Below, in pieces: positions 43,297 through 51,979 of a DNA stretch of 64,000 bases; the first letter of the stretch is position 1; the number at the start of each line of letters is the position of its first letter. Position numbers and translations under genes: made by a program. The notes below the pieces were generated by a model. The model made no database searches. It worked only from the letters and a program-made list of their open reading frames with translations, and was not told the DNA's origin. Source of the DNA: Streptomyces fumanus (GTDB lineage: Bacteria > Actinomycetota > Actinomycetes > Streptomycetales > Streptomycetaceae); the NCBI RefSeq assembly GCF_014655295.1, contig NZ_BNBI01000003.1:310001-374000 (forward strand). The letters run 5' to 3'.

Positions 43297-44850
43297 TTAT
43301 CCGGCGTAGGTCTCGAACTCGGCCACCTGGGGGGTGCCGGTCGAGCCGGTGATCTCGAAGGTGATCTTCTTCAGCGAGGTCTTGGGGAAGGTGGCGGTCC
43401 CCGCGCCGCTGCCCGAGGCCAGGACGGCCCCGGTGTCGGCGTTGAGCAGCTTCCAGGTGCCGATGCGGCCCGCGGCGCCCGTCGTCTCCCGGATCCTGGC
43501 CGTGGAGACGGCCGTGGCGGAGTCCCACTTGACCGAGACCGAGCCGGTGGCGCCGGCCGGCGACCAGTAGGTGCTCGGGTCACCGTCGCGGACGTTGCCG
43601 TAGCTGGTGCCGCTCGCCTTGCTGGAGCCGTCGGCACCGGCGGAGAGGCTGAGGTTGGTGCCGGTGGGCTCGCCCGGACCGGGGGTGCCGGGGTCGGTGG
43701 GCGTGGGCGTCCCGGGGTCGGTGGGCGTCGGACTCGGCGACTGCGGGGTGCAGTTGCCGTCCGAGACGCGCAGCCCCTTGTTGGCGCCCGCCGTCCGGCT
43801 CACCACGTCGGGGACGCAGGACGCCTGGTCGAGAGTGTAGGCGTAGGGGATGCTCACCGTGGTGTTGGACTGCGGGTCCGGTCCGGCCGGGTTGGTGTCG
43901 CCGCCGGGGCTGCTCCAGGTGACGTTGTCGAAGATGTTGCCGCTGACCTGCCAGTAGCCGGCCTGGTCGGTGTAGAAGGTGCCGAGGACGTCCTTGGAGT
44001 CCTCGAAGTAGTTGTGGTCGACCTTGGCGCGGGCGCCGGCCCGGGAGTTGATGCCGGACTCGTTGAGACCGGCGTAGTGGTTGTTGTAGATGTGCGCGAT
44101 GCCGCCGCGCAGCAGGGGCGTACGGGAGTCGATGTTCTCGTACAGGTTGTGGTGGAAGGTGACGTAGCCGTTGGAGCGGTCGCTCTCGCTGGAGCCGATC
44201 AGGCCGCCGCGGCCGGAGTTGCGCAGGATGCTGTAGGACAGGGTGACGTACTGGGTGTTGTCCTTCATGTCGAAGAGTCCGTCATAGCCCTCGGACTCCC
44301 CGCCGGACGCCTCCAGGGTGGCGTGGTCGACCCAGACGTTGCGGACGTCGCTCTCCATGCCGATGGCGTCGCCGCCGTTGGAGGTGGGCGAGCCGGACTT
44401 CTTGACGTTCCGGACGGTCACGTTCTGGATGATGATGTTGCTGGATTCACGGATGTGGATGCCGACCTGGTCGAAGACCGCGCCGCCGCCCACGCCGACG
44501 ATGGTGACGTTGCTGATCTGCTTCAGCTCGATCACCCCGGCGGCGGTGCTGCAACTGGAGCCGGAGACCTTGCTGGTGTTGCCGTGGTTGACGGTGCCCT
44601 CGACCTCGATGGTGATCGGGGTGCTGCTGCTGGCCCGGCCGCACAGGGCCTGGTGGATCGCGGTGCCGGTGGTGGCGCGCACCGTCCGGCCGCCCGCGCC
44701 GCCGGTGGTGCCGCCGTTCTGGGTGGCGTAGCCGGTGGCGCCGCCGGTCGCGGCCGATGCCTCGGGCGTCGACGCGACCGCCCCGAGCGCGGCCGCGAGG
44801 GCCGCCACGGCCGTGGCCGCGGACAGCCGTAGAGCGACTGGTCGTCTCAT
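43297..44850 (-). CDS. Secreted pectate lyase (PL1) with C-terminal discoidin-type module
   Basis: 517 residues. A Sec signal peptide (about 1-33, ending ASA) is followed by a PL1 parallel beta-helix: VGVGGGAVFDQVGIHIRESSNIII (in parts), calcium-site region VWVDHATLEASGG...DGLFDMKD, and the catalytic arginine in DSRTPLLRGG. A Pro/Thr linker (TPTDPGTPTPTDPGTPGPG) leads to an F5/8-type carbohydrate-binding module (NVRDGDPSTYWSP...VSVKWDSATAVSTARI). It cuts polygalacturonate by beta-elimination outside the cell. The ribosome site is AAGGAG. A promoter with a LacI-type operator lies ~310 nt upstream. Confidence 0.94.
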   Translation of the reverse strand: MRRPVALRLSAATAVAALAAALGAVASTPEASAATGGATGYATQNGGTTGGAGGRTVRATTGTAIHQALCGRASSSTPITIEVEGTVNHGNTSKVSGSSCSTAAGVIELKQISNVTIVGVGGGAVFDQVGIHIRESSNIIIQNVTVRNVKKSGSPTSNGGDAIGMESDVRNVWVDHATLEASGGESEGYDGLFDMKDNTQYVTLSYSILRNSGRGGLIGSSESDRSNGYVTFHHNLYENIDSRTPLLRGGIAHIYNNHYAGLNESGINSRAGARAKVDHNYFEDSKDVLGTFYTDQAGYWQVSGNIFDNVTWSSPGGDTNPAGPDPQSNTTVSIPYAYTLDQASCVPDVVSRTAGANKGLRVSDGNCTPQSPSPTPTDPGTPTPTDPGTPGPGEPTGTNLSLSAGADGSSKASGTSYGNVRDGDPSTYWSPAGATGSVSVKWDSATAVSTARIRETTGAAGRIGTWKLLNADTGAVLASGSGAGTATFPKTSLKKITFEITGSTGTPQVAEFETYAG

Positions 44851-45292
44851 CCTGACGTCTCCTTGCCTGGAATGCCGGGTGTGGTGCCGTAGCCGCCCCG
44901 CGCGCCCGCCGCCGGGCCGGACCGCCCGCCGGCCGGCGGGAACGCGCGTGCGTGCGGGGCGGGGCGCCGGTGCCGCGGCGGAGCTGGTCCGGGCGCGGTG
45001 CCGGTCGTGCTCCCGTTGCCTCGGTGACATCGCCGGCGGGGCCGGGGCGGACGGCGCGGCGGGTCGTCGTCGCGGGGTACGTCCTCGGTTCCGTGGCGCG
45101 TCGGTTTCCTGGGTGAGACCCCGCGGTGGATCGGTGGCGGCTCGTGCGGAACGCGGGGCGGGAAAGCGCTTTCCGTCCCGGAGGATAGAGTGGCCCGCGA
45201 GACAGTGGCAAGGGTTTGCGCAGTCATGGATGTGATCGGCCTTCAGCCCGCTGTTCAGTTGGCGTTCTTCTCCGGGTCTCCGGCGCGCCGCC
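44851..45292. other. Pectate lyase upstream region
   Basis: 442 nt without a gene. It holds a promoter with operator near its distal end (see next entry), so the predicted leader of the lyase mRNA is ~310 nt. I could not define any further element in the GC-rich leader. Confidence 0.5.
45161..45211 (-). promoter_or_regulatory. Promoter with LacI-type operator at +1
   Basis: On the minus strand TTGCCA (45211-45206), an 18-nt spacer and TATCCT (45187-45182) are followed, right at the expected transcription start, by the perfect palindrome GGAAAGCGCTTTCC (45161-45174). A central CG dyad of this shape is typical of LacI-family operators of sugar genes. Confidence 0.65.
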
Positions 45293-47830
45293 TCACGCCG
45301 CCCGGACCACCTCCGCCGGGGCGGCCCTGAGCGCCCGCCGGGTGGGCAGCTCCACCGTCAGGAAGGACGTGACCGCCACCGTCACCGCGGTCAGCGGCAG
45401 CAGCCAGACCGGGCCGGCCGGCCAGGGCCGGCCGAGGAAGCCCTGGCCGAGGAAGGCCAGCGGCAGCGCGGACAGGGCGAGGCCCGCGGCGAGCGCGGCG
45501 GCGGTGGTCACCGCCGACTCCCGGCGGGTCATCGCCAGGATCTGCCGGGGCGTGGTGCCAGCCAGTCGCAGCGCGGCGATCTCGGTGCGGCGCTGGGCGG
45601 TGGCGGCGACGATCCGGTTGGCGACGCTGAGCAGCAGGTAGCCGATCAGGACGACGACGAGCGCGAGGTTGATCCACACCTCGGGCGGCGTGTCCCGCCC
45701 GGCCGTGGCGCCGCTGCCGGTGCCGGTCAGGGCGAGCCCCGGGTGGGCGGCGGTGTATCCGGCCAGTGCGCGTCCGGCGGCGGCCGAACCGTCGGTGCGC
45801 ACCAGCAGGGACTGGGCGGCCGGGTCGGCCGTGGTGTGCCCGGCGGCCAGGTCCCGGGAGAGGACCACCGGCCCGAAGCCGAGGCCCCGGGAGTACACGG
45901 CGACCACCCGGGCGGTGACCCGCGCGCCGTCCCCGAGGACCAGCCGCACCTCACGGCCCGGTCCGGCGTCGCGCGGCCCGGCGACCTCGCTGCTGACGGC
46001 GACGGTGTTCCCGGTGAGCCGGTCCAGGCGGCCCTCGCGCACCCCGAGGTCCAGGACGGCCGCCGCGCCCGGCGTGAGCACCGAAGCGGTGGCCGCCTCG
46101 CTCTCCGTCTCGCCGAACTGCCGGTACGGCCACACCACCGTGGTGGTGGCCACCGGTTCCGCCGCCCGCACCCCGGGCAGCCCGAGCACGGCGGACCGGG
46201 TGCCCTCGGGCAGGCCCCCCAGGGCGGGCGCGGTCAGCCGGTGCTGGGCGAGGGTGCCGGCCCGGGTGTCGCCGGAGGCGGCGGCCAGCACGGTGGTCTG
46301 CGCGAAGGTGTACGTCAGCACGAACACGACCGCCATCGCCAGCGGGCTGACCACCCCGGACAGGCGCTGCGCGTACGCCCGTACGTTGGCCAGGGCGAGC
46401 CAGGTCGGGGCCGGCGCGCCGGGCCGCAGGCGCCGTACGGCCGCCGTGCCCGCCGCCCTGACCAGGGCGGGCCCGGCCAGTGCCAGGCCGATCGCGGCGA
46501 TGATGCCCGCCAGCGAGGTGGCGGCGGCGCCGAGGGCGGTACGGGCGAACAGCGGGACGGCGGAGAGCCCGCTCGCGGCGACGATCAGCAGGGCCCCGGC
46601 GGTGGTGCGGCCCGGCGAGGACGCGCGGGGTTCGCTGCGGGACTCCGCGACCGCCTCGGTGGCCGGCATCCGGGAGGTGCGCCAGGCGGCGCAGTGGGCG
46701 GAGAGCCGTACGGCCGCCGCGGTGAGCAGGACCGTCGCCAGGGCCGGGAGGGGGCCGAGGACCAGGGGCAGTCCGGCGGGCAGGACGCCGCGGTCGACGA
46801 GTGCCCCGCGGAAGGTGTCCGCCAGCAGATAGCCGAGCGCCAGGCCCGGGGCCAGGGCGACGGCGGCGACGACCGTCGACTGGGCGGCGGCCAGCTTGCG
46901 GATCTGACGGGGTGTCGCTCCCACGGCCCGCATCAGCGCCAGGTCCCGGCGCTGTCCGGCGACGGCCACGCCGAGCGCGCCCGCGGTGACGAACCCGGTG
47001 ATCAGCAGGACGATCCCGGCGAGCGACCCGGCGAGCAGGACGAGCAGCGAGCGGGCCGCGCCGTCGCCCGGCGCCACGGCCTCGCCGCGCTCGCCGCCGG
47101 TACGGACCTGGAGCCCGGTGCCGGCCACCTGGTCGCGGACCACCGCCGCGAGGTCCTCCCCGGCGCCGGGTGCGGCGCGCAGGCCGATCAGGTCGACGGT
47201 GCCGGCCCGGGGCCCGGGGGCGCTGGCCGCCCGTCCGGCCAGCTTCAGGGCCGTACGGTCGGCGAAGTAGACGCCCGCTTCCGGCGCGTCGACCACGGCG
47301 GTGACCCGGTAGGGCGCGGCGGGGCGGCCGGCGACGACGGCCCGCACGCGCGTGCCCACGTCCAGGCCCGCCGCCGCCGGTACGGCGATCTCGTGCGGGT
47401 CCGCCGGTGCCCGGCCCTCGATCCGGGGGCCGGCGAGCAGCCGGGTGGAGGACCAGCCGTGTCCGGCCGTACCGGCGTCCTCGCCGGCCGGCAGGGTCCG
47501 CCCGGACCGCAGGAGGGCGGCCGGGAAGCCGATGTCCCCGACGGCCGCGGTGACCCCGGGCAGTCGGCCCAGCTCTCCCACCAGGCGGGCGGGGACGGTG
47601 GCGCGTTCGGGCAGGGCGACGGGGAGGTCCGCGTCCGGCCGGTACCGCTGGTCGGCGGTGACCACGACGTCCGCGCCGGCCAGCCGCCCGGGCGGGAGGT
47701 GGGAGCGCAGGCCGGTCTCGGCGAGGACACCGGTGGCGGTGATCAGTACGGCACCGCCCAGGACGGCGCAGGCCACGGCGAGCAGGGCGGTGATGCGGTG
47801 CGCGGTCATGCGCAGGGCGAGGTGCAGCAT
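45293..47830 (-). CDS. FtsX-like ABC transporter permease
   Basis: 845 residues with the MacB/FtsX topology: one N-terminal helix (ITALLAVACAVLGGAVLITATGV), a large extracytoplasmic domain, three helices (LLVLLAGSLAGIVLLITGF onward), a second such set in the C-terminal half (VWINLALVVVLIGYLLLSVANRI onward) and the conserved LALMRAVGATPRQIRKL and IAALRLAGTTPRQIL loops. It pairs with the ATPase at 47947. Such pairs export antimicrobial peptides or lipoproteins or act as resistance sensors, and this one faces a two-component system. Confidence 0.93.
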   Translation of the reverse strand: MLHLALRMTAHRITALLAVACAVLGGAVLITATGVLAETGLRSHLPPGRLAGADVVVTADQRYRPDADLPVALPERATVPARLVGELGRLPGVTAAVGDIGFPAALLRSGRTLPAGEDAGTAGHGWSSTRLLAGPRIEGRAPADPHEIAVPAAAGLDVGTRVRAVVAGRPAAPYRVTAVVDAPEAGVYFADRTALKLAGRAASAPGPRAGTVDLIGLRAAPGAGEDLAAVVRDQVAGTGLQVRTGGERGEAVAPGDGAARSLLVLLAGSLAGIVLLITGFVTAGALGVAVAGQRRDLALMRAVGATPRQIRKLAAAQSTVVAAVALAPGLALGYLLADTFRGALVDRGVLPAGLPLVLGPLPALATVLLTAAAVRLSAHCAAWRTSRMPATEAVAESRSEPRASSPGRTTAGALLIVAASGLSAVPLFARTALGAAATSLAGIIAAIGLALAGPALVRAAGTAAVRRLRPGAPAPTWLALANVRAYAQRLSGVVSPLAMAVVFVLTYTFAQTTVLAAASGDTRAGTLAQHRLTAPALGGLPEGTRSAVLGLPGVRAAEPVATTTVVWPYRQFGETESEAATASVLTPGAAAVLDLGVREGRLDRLTGNTVAVSSEVAGPRDAGPGREVRLVLGDGARVTARVVAVYSRGLGFGPVVLSRDLAAGHTTADPAAQSLLVRTDGSAAAGRALAGYTAAHPGLALTGTGSGATAGRDTPPEVWINLALVVVLIGYLLLSVANRIVAATAQRRTEIAALRLAGTTPRQILAMTRRESAVTTAAALAAGLALSALPLAFLGQGFLGRPWPAGPVWLLPLTAVTVAVTSFLTVELPTRRALRAAPAEVVRAA

Positions 47831-47835
47831 GGTGT

Positions 47836-47943
47836 CTACCTCTCCGCCGACGCGACGAGCCGGTCGGTGAGTTCGGGGGCCGGCGGTTCGGGCAGGTGGT
47901 CCGAGGACGGGTGCGCGGTCGGGCGGGGGACGGGGTGCCGCAT
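47836..47943 (-). pseudogene. 35-aa frame carrying a duplicated ATPase C-terminus
   Basis: Between the ATPase stop and the permease start is a short frame from an ATG at 47943 (GGGAGGG upstream). Its end reads DHLPEPPAPELTDRLVASAER, while the ATPase itself ends DSLPEPSAAELADRLVALGEG. The DNA is also similar there (AGCCGGTCGG.GAGTTCGG.GGCCG.CGGTTCGGGCAGG on the plus strand). So the last ~20 codons of the ATPase gene exist twice in tandem. It may be a scar of a duplication or recombination, or a short linker peptide still translated. Confidence 0.6.
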
Positions 47944-47946
47944 CGG

Positions 47947-48699
47947 TCAGCCCTCCCCCAGCGCGACCAGCCGGTCGGCGAGTTCGGCGGCCGACGGTTC
48001 GGGCAGGGAGTCCACGACCCGGCCGTCGGCCATCACCAGGGCCCGGTGCGCGCGGGCGGCGGCGGCCGGGTCGTGGGTGACCATCACCACCGTCTGGCCG
48101 AGGTCGTCGACGAGGCCGCGCAGCAGGTCCAGGACCTGCCGGGCGCCGCGCAGGTCCAGCGCCCCGGTCGGCTCGTCGGCGAACACCACGGCCGGGCGGG
48201 CCGCCAGCGCCCGTACCAGGGCGGCGCGCTGTTGCTGTCCGCCGGAGAGTTCGGCCGGGCGGTGGTGCAGCCGGTCGGCCAGGCCGACGCGTTCGACCAG
48301 GGTGTCCAGCCAGGCCCGGTCCGGGCGGCGGCCGGCCAGCCGCAGGGGCAGCGTGATGTTGTCCTGGAGGCTGAGCGAGGGGATCAGGTTGTACGCCTGG
48401 AACACGAACCCGACGTGTTCCCTGCGCAGTTCGGTGCGGCGGGTCTCGTCCATCCCGGCGATCTCGTGGCCGTCGATGCGGACGCTGCCCTCCGTGGGCG
48501 CGTCCAGTCCGGCGGCGCAGTGCATCAGCGTGCTCTTGCCCGACCCGGAGGGCCCCATCACGGCGAGGAAGGTGCCGTGCCGCACGGTGAGGGTCACGCC
48601 GTCGAGGGCGCGCACTCCGCCCGGGTACGTCTTGCCGACGCCCGTCAGCGCGATGGCGGGCGCCTTGCGGCCGGTGCCGGGGACGACGGCGGTGCTCAT
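47947..48699 (-). CDS. ABC transporter ATPase (MacB/LolD type)
   Basis: 250 residues with Walker A GPSGSGKST, Q-loop QAYNLIPSLS, signature ELSGGQQQR, Walker B VVFADEPTGALD and switch VTHD. This is the MacB/LolD/BceA class that serves FtsX-like permeases, here the one downstream. Its start overlaps the small membrane protein gene by 4 bp, and its C-terminus is duplicated in the short frame that follows. Control by the divergent histidine kinase/response regulator pair is likely. Confidence 0.95.
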   Translation of the reverse strand: MSTAVVPGTGRKAPAIALTGVGKTYPGGVRALDGVTLTVRHGTFLAVMGPSGSGKSTLMHCAAGLDAPTEGSVRIDGHEIAGMDETRRTELRREHVGFVFQAYNLIPSLSLQDNITLPLRLAGRRPDRAWLDTLVERVGLADRLHHRPAELSGGQQQRAALVRALAARPAVVFADEPTGALDLRGARQVLDLLRGLVDDLGQTVVMVTHDPAAAARAHRALVMADGRVVDSLPEPSAAELADRLVALGEG

Positions 48700-48932
48700 C
48701 GGCGCCCGCGCAGGTTGCGGACGACGAGGGTGCCGGCGGCCAGGAGGGTGACCGTGCCGCAGGCGAGGTTGAGCCAGACGGAGGTGTCGCCGTAGGAGGT
48801 CGCCATGTTGGCGACGGCGCTGAGCACGACGACCGCCCAGAGCAGGGTGCGGACGAGGTCCTTCCGGCCGGCGCCGCTCGCGGTGCCGCCCTCGGGGGTA
48901 CTGGTCAGGCGGTAGGGGTCGGTGTCCGGCAT
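48696..48932 (-). CDS. Small two-helix membrane protein
   Basis: 78 residues: a polar N-terminus (MPDTDPYRLTSTPEGG), helix TLLWAVVVLSAVANMATSY, short loop, helix VWLNLACGTVTLLAAGTLVV and a basic end (RNLRGRR). It is the first gene of the ABC operon and overlaps the ATPase start by 4 bp. Similar small proteins precede MacB-type pairs next to NarL-type two-component systems in Streptomyces; an accessory or sensing role is a guess. Confidence 0.8.
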   Translation of the reverse strand: MPDTDPYRLTSTPEGGTASGAGRKDLVRTLLWAVVVLSAVANMATSYGDTSVWLNLACGTVTLLAAGTLVVRNLRGRR

Positions 48933-49030
48933 GGCAACTGTCTCCTGGGTCCGGGTCGGTCGGTTCCGTCTCCGTCGACGCTAGGGGCCGGGGGTGCGCC
49001 CGGCCGATCCCGCTGTCCGCCCGGTTCGGG

Positions 49031-49073
49031 GTACAGCAGGCTGTACTTTCCGGGGGTCCGCCTGTCGGCGGAC
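49031..49073. promoter_or_regulatory. Operator dyads between ABC operon and two-component system
   Basis: GTACAG-CAGG-CTGTAC (49031-49046) and GTCCGCC-TGTC-GGCGGAC (49056-49073) are both perfect dyads. The second covers the -35 region of the kinase promoter, whose -10 is TAGGGT at 49086-49091. Either may bind the response regulator. Confidence 0.55.
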
Positions 49074-49114
49074 GGACCGGCGCTCTAGGGTCGGTGGCCG
49101 AGGAAGGAGGGTTG

Positions 49115-50389
49115 ATGACGACCCGGAGCACGACCGAGGCACCCGGCGCGGGCGCCGGCCCCAGGAAGGCCGCGGCGCGGACCCTGCGGGACGCCGGTGC
49201 GGCGCTCGCCCAGCTCGCCCGCGGCCTCGGCACCGCCGTCCCGGCCCTGGCCGTCCTGCTGCTGGTGGTGCTGGCCGCCGTGACCGCGCCGCTGGGCGTG
49301 GGGCTGCTGCTCGCCGCCGTGCTGCCCCGGGCGCTGCACGCCCTGGCCGGGCGGGAACGGGCCCGGCTGACCCGCGTCGGACCCGAGGTGGTGCCGCCCG
49401 ACCCGCCGCCGGTCCGGCTGCGGCAGGCGCTCACCGACCCGACCACCCGGCGGGAACTGCGCTGGCTGGTGCGGCACGCCACCCTCGGCCTGGTCCTCGG
49501 GCTGCTCGGCGTCTACCTGCCGATCGCCGCCGTCCGGGACACCCTCTTCCCGCTGCTGTGGCCGGTGGCGCCCGCCGACGCCACCAGCACCTCGCTGGGG
49601 TTCGGCACCGCCCGCACCTGGCCGGAGGCGGCCTCGGTGACGCTGCTCGGCCTCGGCTGGACCGCCATCATCCTGGGTCTCGGCCCGGCCCTGGCGCGGC
49701 TCCAGGCGAACCCCGGGCGGCGGCTGCTGTCCGCCGGTCCCGGCACCGACCTGTCGCTGCGGGTCGCCGAGCTGACCGCGACCCGGGCCGCCGCCCTGGA
49801 CGCGCACGCCACCGAGCTGCGCCGCATCGAGCGGTCCCTGCACGACGGCGCGCAGAACCGGGTCGTCGCCGTCACCGTGCTGCTCGGCGCCGCCCGCCGG
49901 ATGGTGGCCCGCGACCCGGCCGGCGCCGACGAACTCCTGGAGCGGGCCCAGTCGGCCGCCGAACAGGCCCTGGCCGAGCTGCGCGGGGTGGCGCGCAGCA
50001 TCCTGCCGCCGGTCCTCTCCGACCGGGGTCTCGCGGGCGCCGTGTCGGGGCTGGCCGCGGACTGCCCGGTGCCCTGCCGCACGGAGGTCGACGTGCCCGA
50101 GCGGTGCGCCGCCTCCGTCGAGGCCACCGCCTACTTCGTCGTCGCCGAGGCGCTGACCAACATCGCCAAGCACAGCGGCGCCCGGGCGGCCGTCGTCACG
50201 GCCCGCTCCCGGGGCGGCAGGCTGCGGCTGCGGATCGAGGACGACGGACGGGGCGGCGCCCACGAGGACGGCGGCAGCGGCCTGGCCGGCATCCGCCGCC
50301 GGGTCGCGGCCCATGACGGTACGCTCACCCTGGCCAGCCCACCGGGCGGCCCGACCCTTCTTGAGGTGGACCTGCCATGCGGATCGTGA
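49115..50389 (+). CDS. Sensor histidine kinase (NarL/DesK class)
   Basis: 424 residues from the ATG at 49115 (AAGGAGG, 5 nt); a GTG at 49094 is less likely. Four membrane helices in the first ~190 residues, then HisKA_3 dimerisation domain RRIERSLHDGAQNRVVAV (phospho-acceptor His243) and the HATPase domain with VVAEALTNIAKHSGA and DDGRGG...GSGLAGIRRRV. It has no large extracellular sensor, so it may sense through the membrane or through the ABC permease, as in peptide-antibiotic detoxification modules. The 3' end overlaps the regulator gene by 13 bp. Confidence 0.94.
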   Translation: MTTRSTTEAPGAGAGPRKAAARTLRDAGAALAQLARGLGTAVPALAVLLLVVLAAVTAPLGVGLLLAAVLPRALHALAGRERARLTRVGPEVVPPDPPPVRLRQALTDPTTRRELRWLVRHATLGLVLGLLGVYLPIAAVRDTLFPLLWPVAPADATSTSLGFGTARTWPEAASVTLLGLGWTAIILGLGPALARLQANPGRRLLSAGPGTDLSLRVAELTATRAAALDAHATELRRIERSLHDGAQNRVVAVTVLLGAARRMVARDPAGADELLERAQSAAEQALAELRGVARSILPPVLSDRGLAGAVSGLAADCPVPCRTEVDVPERCAASVEATAYFVVAEALTNIAKHSGARAAVVTARSRGGRLRLRIEDDGRGGAHEDGGSGLAGIRRRVAAHDGTLTLASPPGGPTLLEVDLPCGS

Positions 50390-51036
50390 TAGCCGAGGAC
50401 GACCCGTTGCTGCGGGAGGGCCTGGCGCTGCTGCTGCGCGCCGAGCAGCTCGACGTGGTCGCCACCGCCGGCACCCCCGACGGGGTGCTCGCCGCCCTGG
50501 ACGAGCACGAGCCGGACGTCGCCGTCCTCGACGTACGGATGCCGCCCAGCCACACCGACGAGGGCATCCGCGTCGCCGTGGAGGCCCGGCGGCGGCGGCC
50601 CGGCCTCGCGGTGCTGGTGCTCTCCGCGTACGTCGAGCGGGCCTTCGCCACCGAGCTGCTCACCGGCGGGGTGACGGGCCTGGGCTATCTGCTGAAGGAA
50701 CGGGTGGGCCGGGTGGAGGAGTTCCTCGACGCGCTGCACCGGGTGGCGTCCGGCGGAACCGCCATCGACCCGGAGGTCGTCGCCCAGCTCTTCACCCGGT
50801 CGCGGCAGGACAGCAAACTGGAGCGGCTCAGCCCGCGCGAGCGGGACGTGCTGGCGCTGATGGCGGAGGGGCTGGGCAACACCGCCATCGCCGGGCGCCT
50901 GGTGGTGACCGAGGGAGCGGTGCACAAGCACATCCGGTCCATCTTCGCCAAGCTCGACCTGTCGCCGGCCGACCAGGTGGACCGGCGGGTGGCCGCCGTC
51001 CTGCGCTATCTGGACGGCACCCGGTCGCGGGCCTGA
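50377..51036 (+). CDS. LuxR/NarL-type response regulator
   Basis: 219 residues. Receiver domain with acidic pocket EDDP, phospho-acceptor Asp52 (VAVLDVRMPP), and conserved Ser/Lys (VLSAYV, YLLKERVGR). LuxR HTH at the end: LSPRERDVLALMAEGLGNTAIAGRLVVTEGAVHKHIRSIFAKL (in parts). It is partner of the overlapping kinase and probably activates the divergent ABC operon. Confidence 0.95.
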   Translation: MRIVIAEDDPLLREGLALLLRAEQLDVVATAGTPDGVLAALDEHEPDVAVLDVRMPPSHTDEGIRVAVEARRRRPGLAVLVLSAYVERAFATELLTGGVTGLGYLLKERVGRVEEFLDALHRVASGGTAIDPEVVAQLFTRSRQDSKLERLSPRERDVLALMAEGLGNTAIAGRLVVTEGAVHKHIRSIFAKLDLSPADQVDRRVAAVLRYLDGTRSRA

Positions 51037-51048
51037 ACAGAGCGTCGG

Positions 51049-51080
51049 GCAGGTCTCGCACCTGCATTTCCCCGCGGGGA
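51049..51080 (+). terminator. Hairpin pair after the response regulator
   Basis: GCAGGT-CTCGC-ACCTGC (51049-51065) and the palindrome TCCCCGCGGGGA (51069-51080) begin 13 nt after the stop. Confidence 0.55.
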
Positions 51081-51161
51081 GCGGGACGTCTTGCTTTAGA
51101 CGACCAACGCCTGACCGTCACCGCCAAGAGCGGCGGGCCGGTCAGGAAAAACCGTAACCGG

Positions 51162-51190
51162 GCCGGGCCGGCGGCGCACGCCGGCCCGGC
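51162..51190. terminator. 12-bp hairpin between convergent genes
   Basis: GCCGGGCCGGCG and its exact complement around a 5-nt loop, 13 nt beyond the SDR stop on the minus strand. Confidence 0.75.
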
Positions 51191-51202
51191 GACCGGGGGG
51201 TC

Positions 51203-51979
51203 TCAGCGGGCCTGGGCCCGCGCGTGCGGATCGGTGCCGTTGAGGGTCTGCACGACCTTGTCGTAGTCGCCGCGCGCCTCGGCGTGGCGCAGGAACTTCA
51301 CCCGCTCGACCAGGATCTCCCCGGCGTCGGGCCGGTCCCGCAGCAGCTCCATGACCTCGGCGACGAACTCGTCGAGCGGCATCGCCAGCTCGTTGTCCTC
51401 CTGGCCGGGCAGCAGCGCGGTGCGCACGGACGGCGGTACCAGCTCCAGGACCTCGACGCCGGTGTCGGCGAGCTGCAGCCGGATCGACTCGCTGAGCATG
51501 TGGATCGCGGCCTTGGAGGCGTTGTAGCTGGGCGTGGCCGACAGCGGGACGAAGGCCAGGCCGGAGGAGACGGTGAGGACGGTGGCCCTCGGCCGGGACC
51601 GCAGGTGCTCGATGAACGCGGCGATGAGCCGGATCGGCCCGAGCACGTTGGTGGTCACCACCTCCTCGGCGGAGGCGAGGAACGAGGCGGGGTCGTGCCA
51701 GTCCTCCACCCGCATGACGCCGGCCATGGTGACCAGCACGTCGAGGTCCGGGTGCCGGGCGAGCACCTCCGCCGCGGCCGCCGTGATGCTCGCGGCGTCC
51801 GAGGTGTCGATGCGTACGGTGTCGATGCCGGGGTGCCGGGCGGCGATCTCGGCCAGCAGGCCGGTCCGCCGGCCGCCGATGACGACGGTGTTGCCCCGGG
51901 CGTGCAGTTCCAGGGCGAGGGCGAGGCCGATGCCGCTGGTGGCACCGGGGATGAAGACGGTGTGTCCGGAGAGGTTCAC
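51203..51979 (-). CDS. Short-chain dehydrogenase (DltE-like)
   Basis: 258 residues from a GTG at 51979 that overlaps the tautomerase stop by 4 bp. Classical SDR motifs: IPGATSGIGLALAL, VTMAGVMRV (in place of NNAG), Ser in TVSSGLAFVP, YNASKAAIHML. GGRRTGLL after strand 2 suggests NADPH. DltE-type SDRs in Streptomyces commonly pair with a 4-oxalocrotonate tautomerase-like gene and a divergent XRE regulator, as here. Substrate unknown. Confidence 0.92.
   Translation of the reverse strand: MNLSGHTVFIPGATSGIGLALALELHARGNTVVIGGRRTGLLAEIAARHPGIDTVRIDTSDAASITAAAAEVLARHPDLDVLVTMAGVMRVEDWHDPASFLASAEEVVTTNVLGPIRLIAAFIEHLRSRPRATVLTVSSGLAFVPLSATPSYNASKAAIHMLSESIRLQLADTGVEVLELVPPSVRTALLPGQEDNELAMPLDEFVAEVMELLRDRPDAGEILVERVKFLRHAEARGDYDKVVQTLNGTDPHARAQAR

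Noticed and set aside
43261..44832. Plus-strand 523-codon frame antisense to the pectate lyase
   Set aside because: Val/Gly/Asp-only composition typical of the reverse strand of a high-GC gene; the lyase on the other strand is unambiguous.
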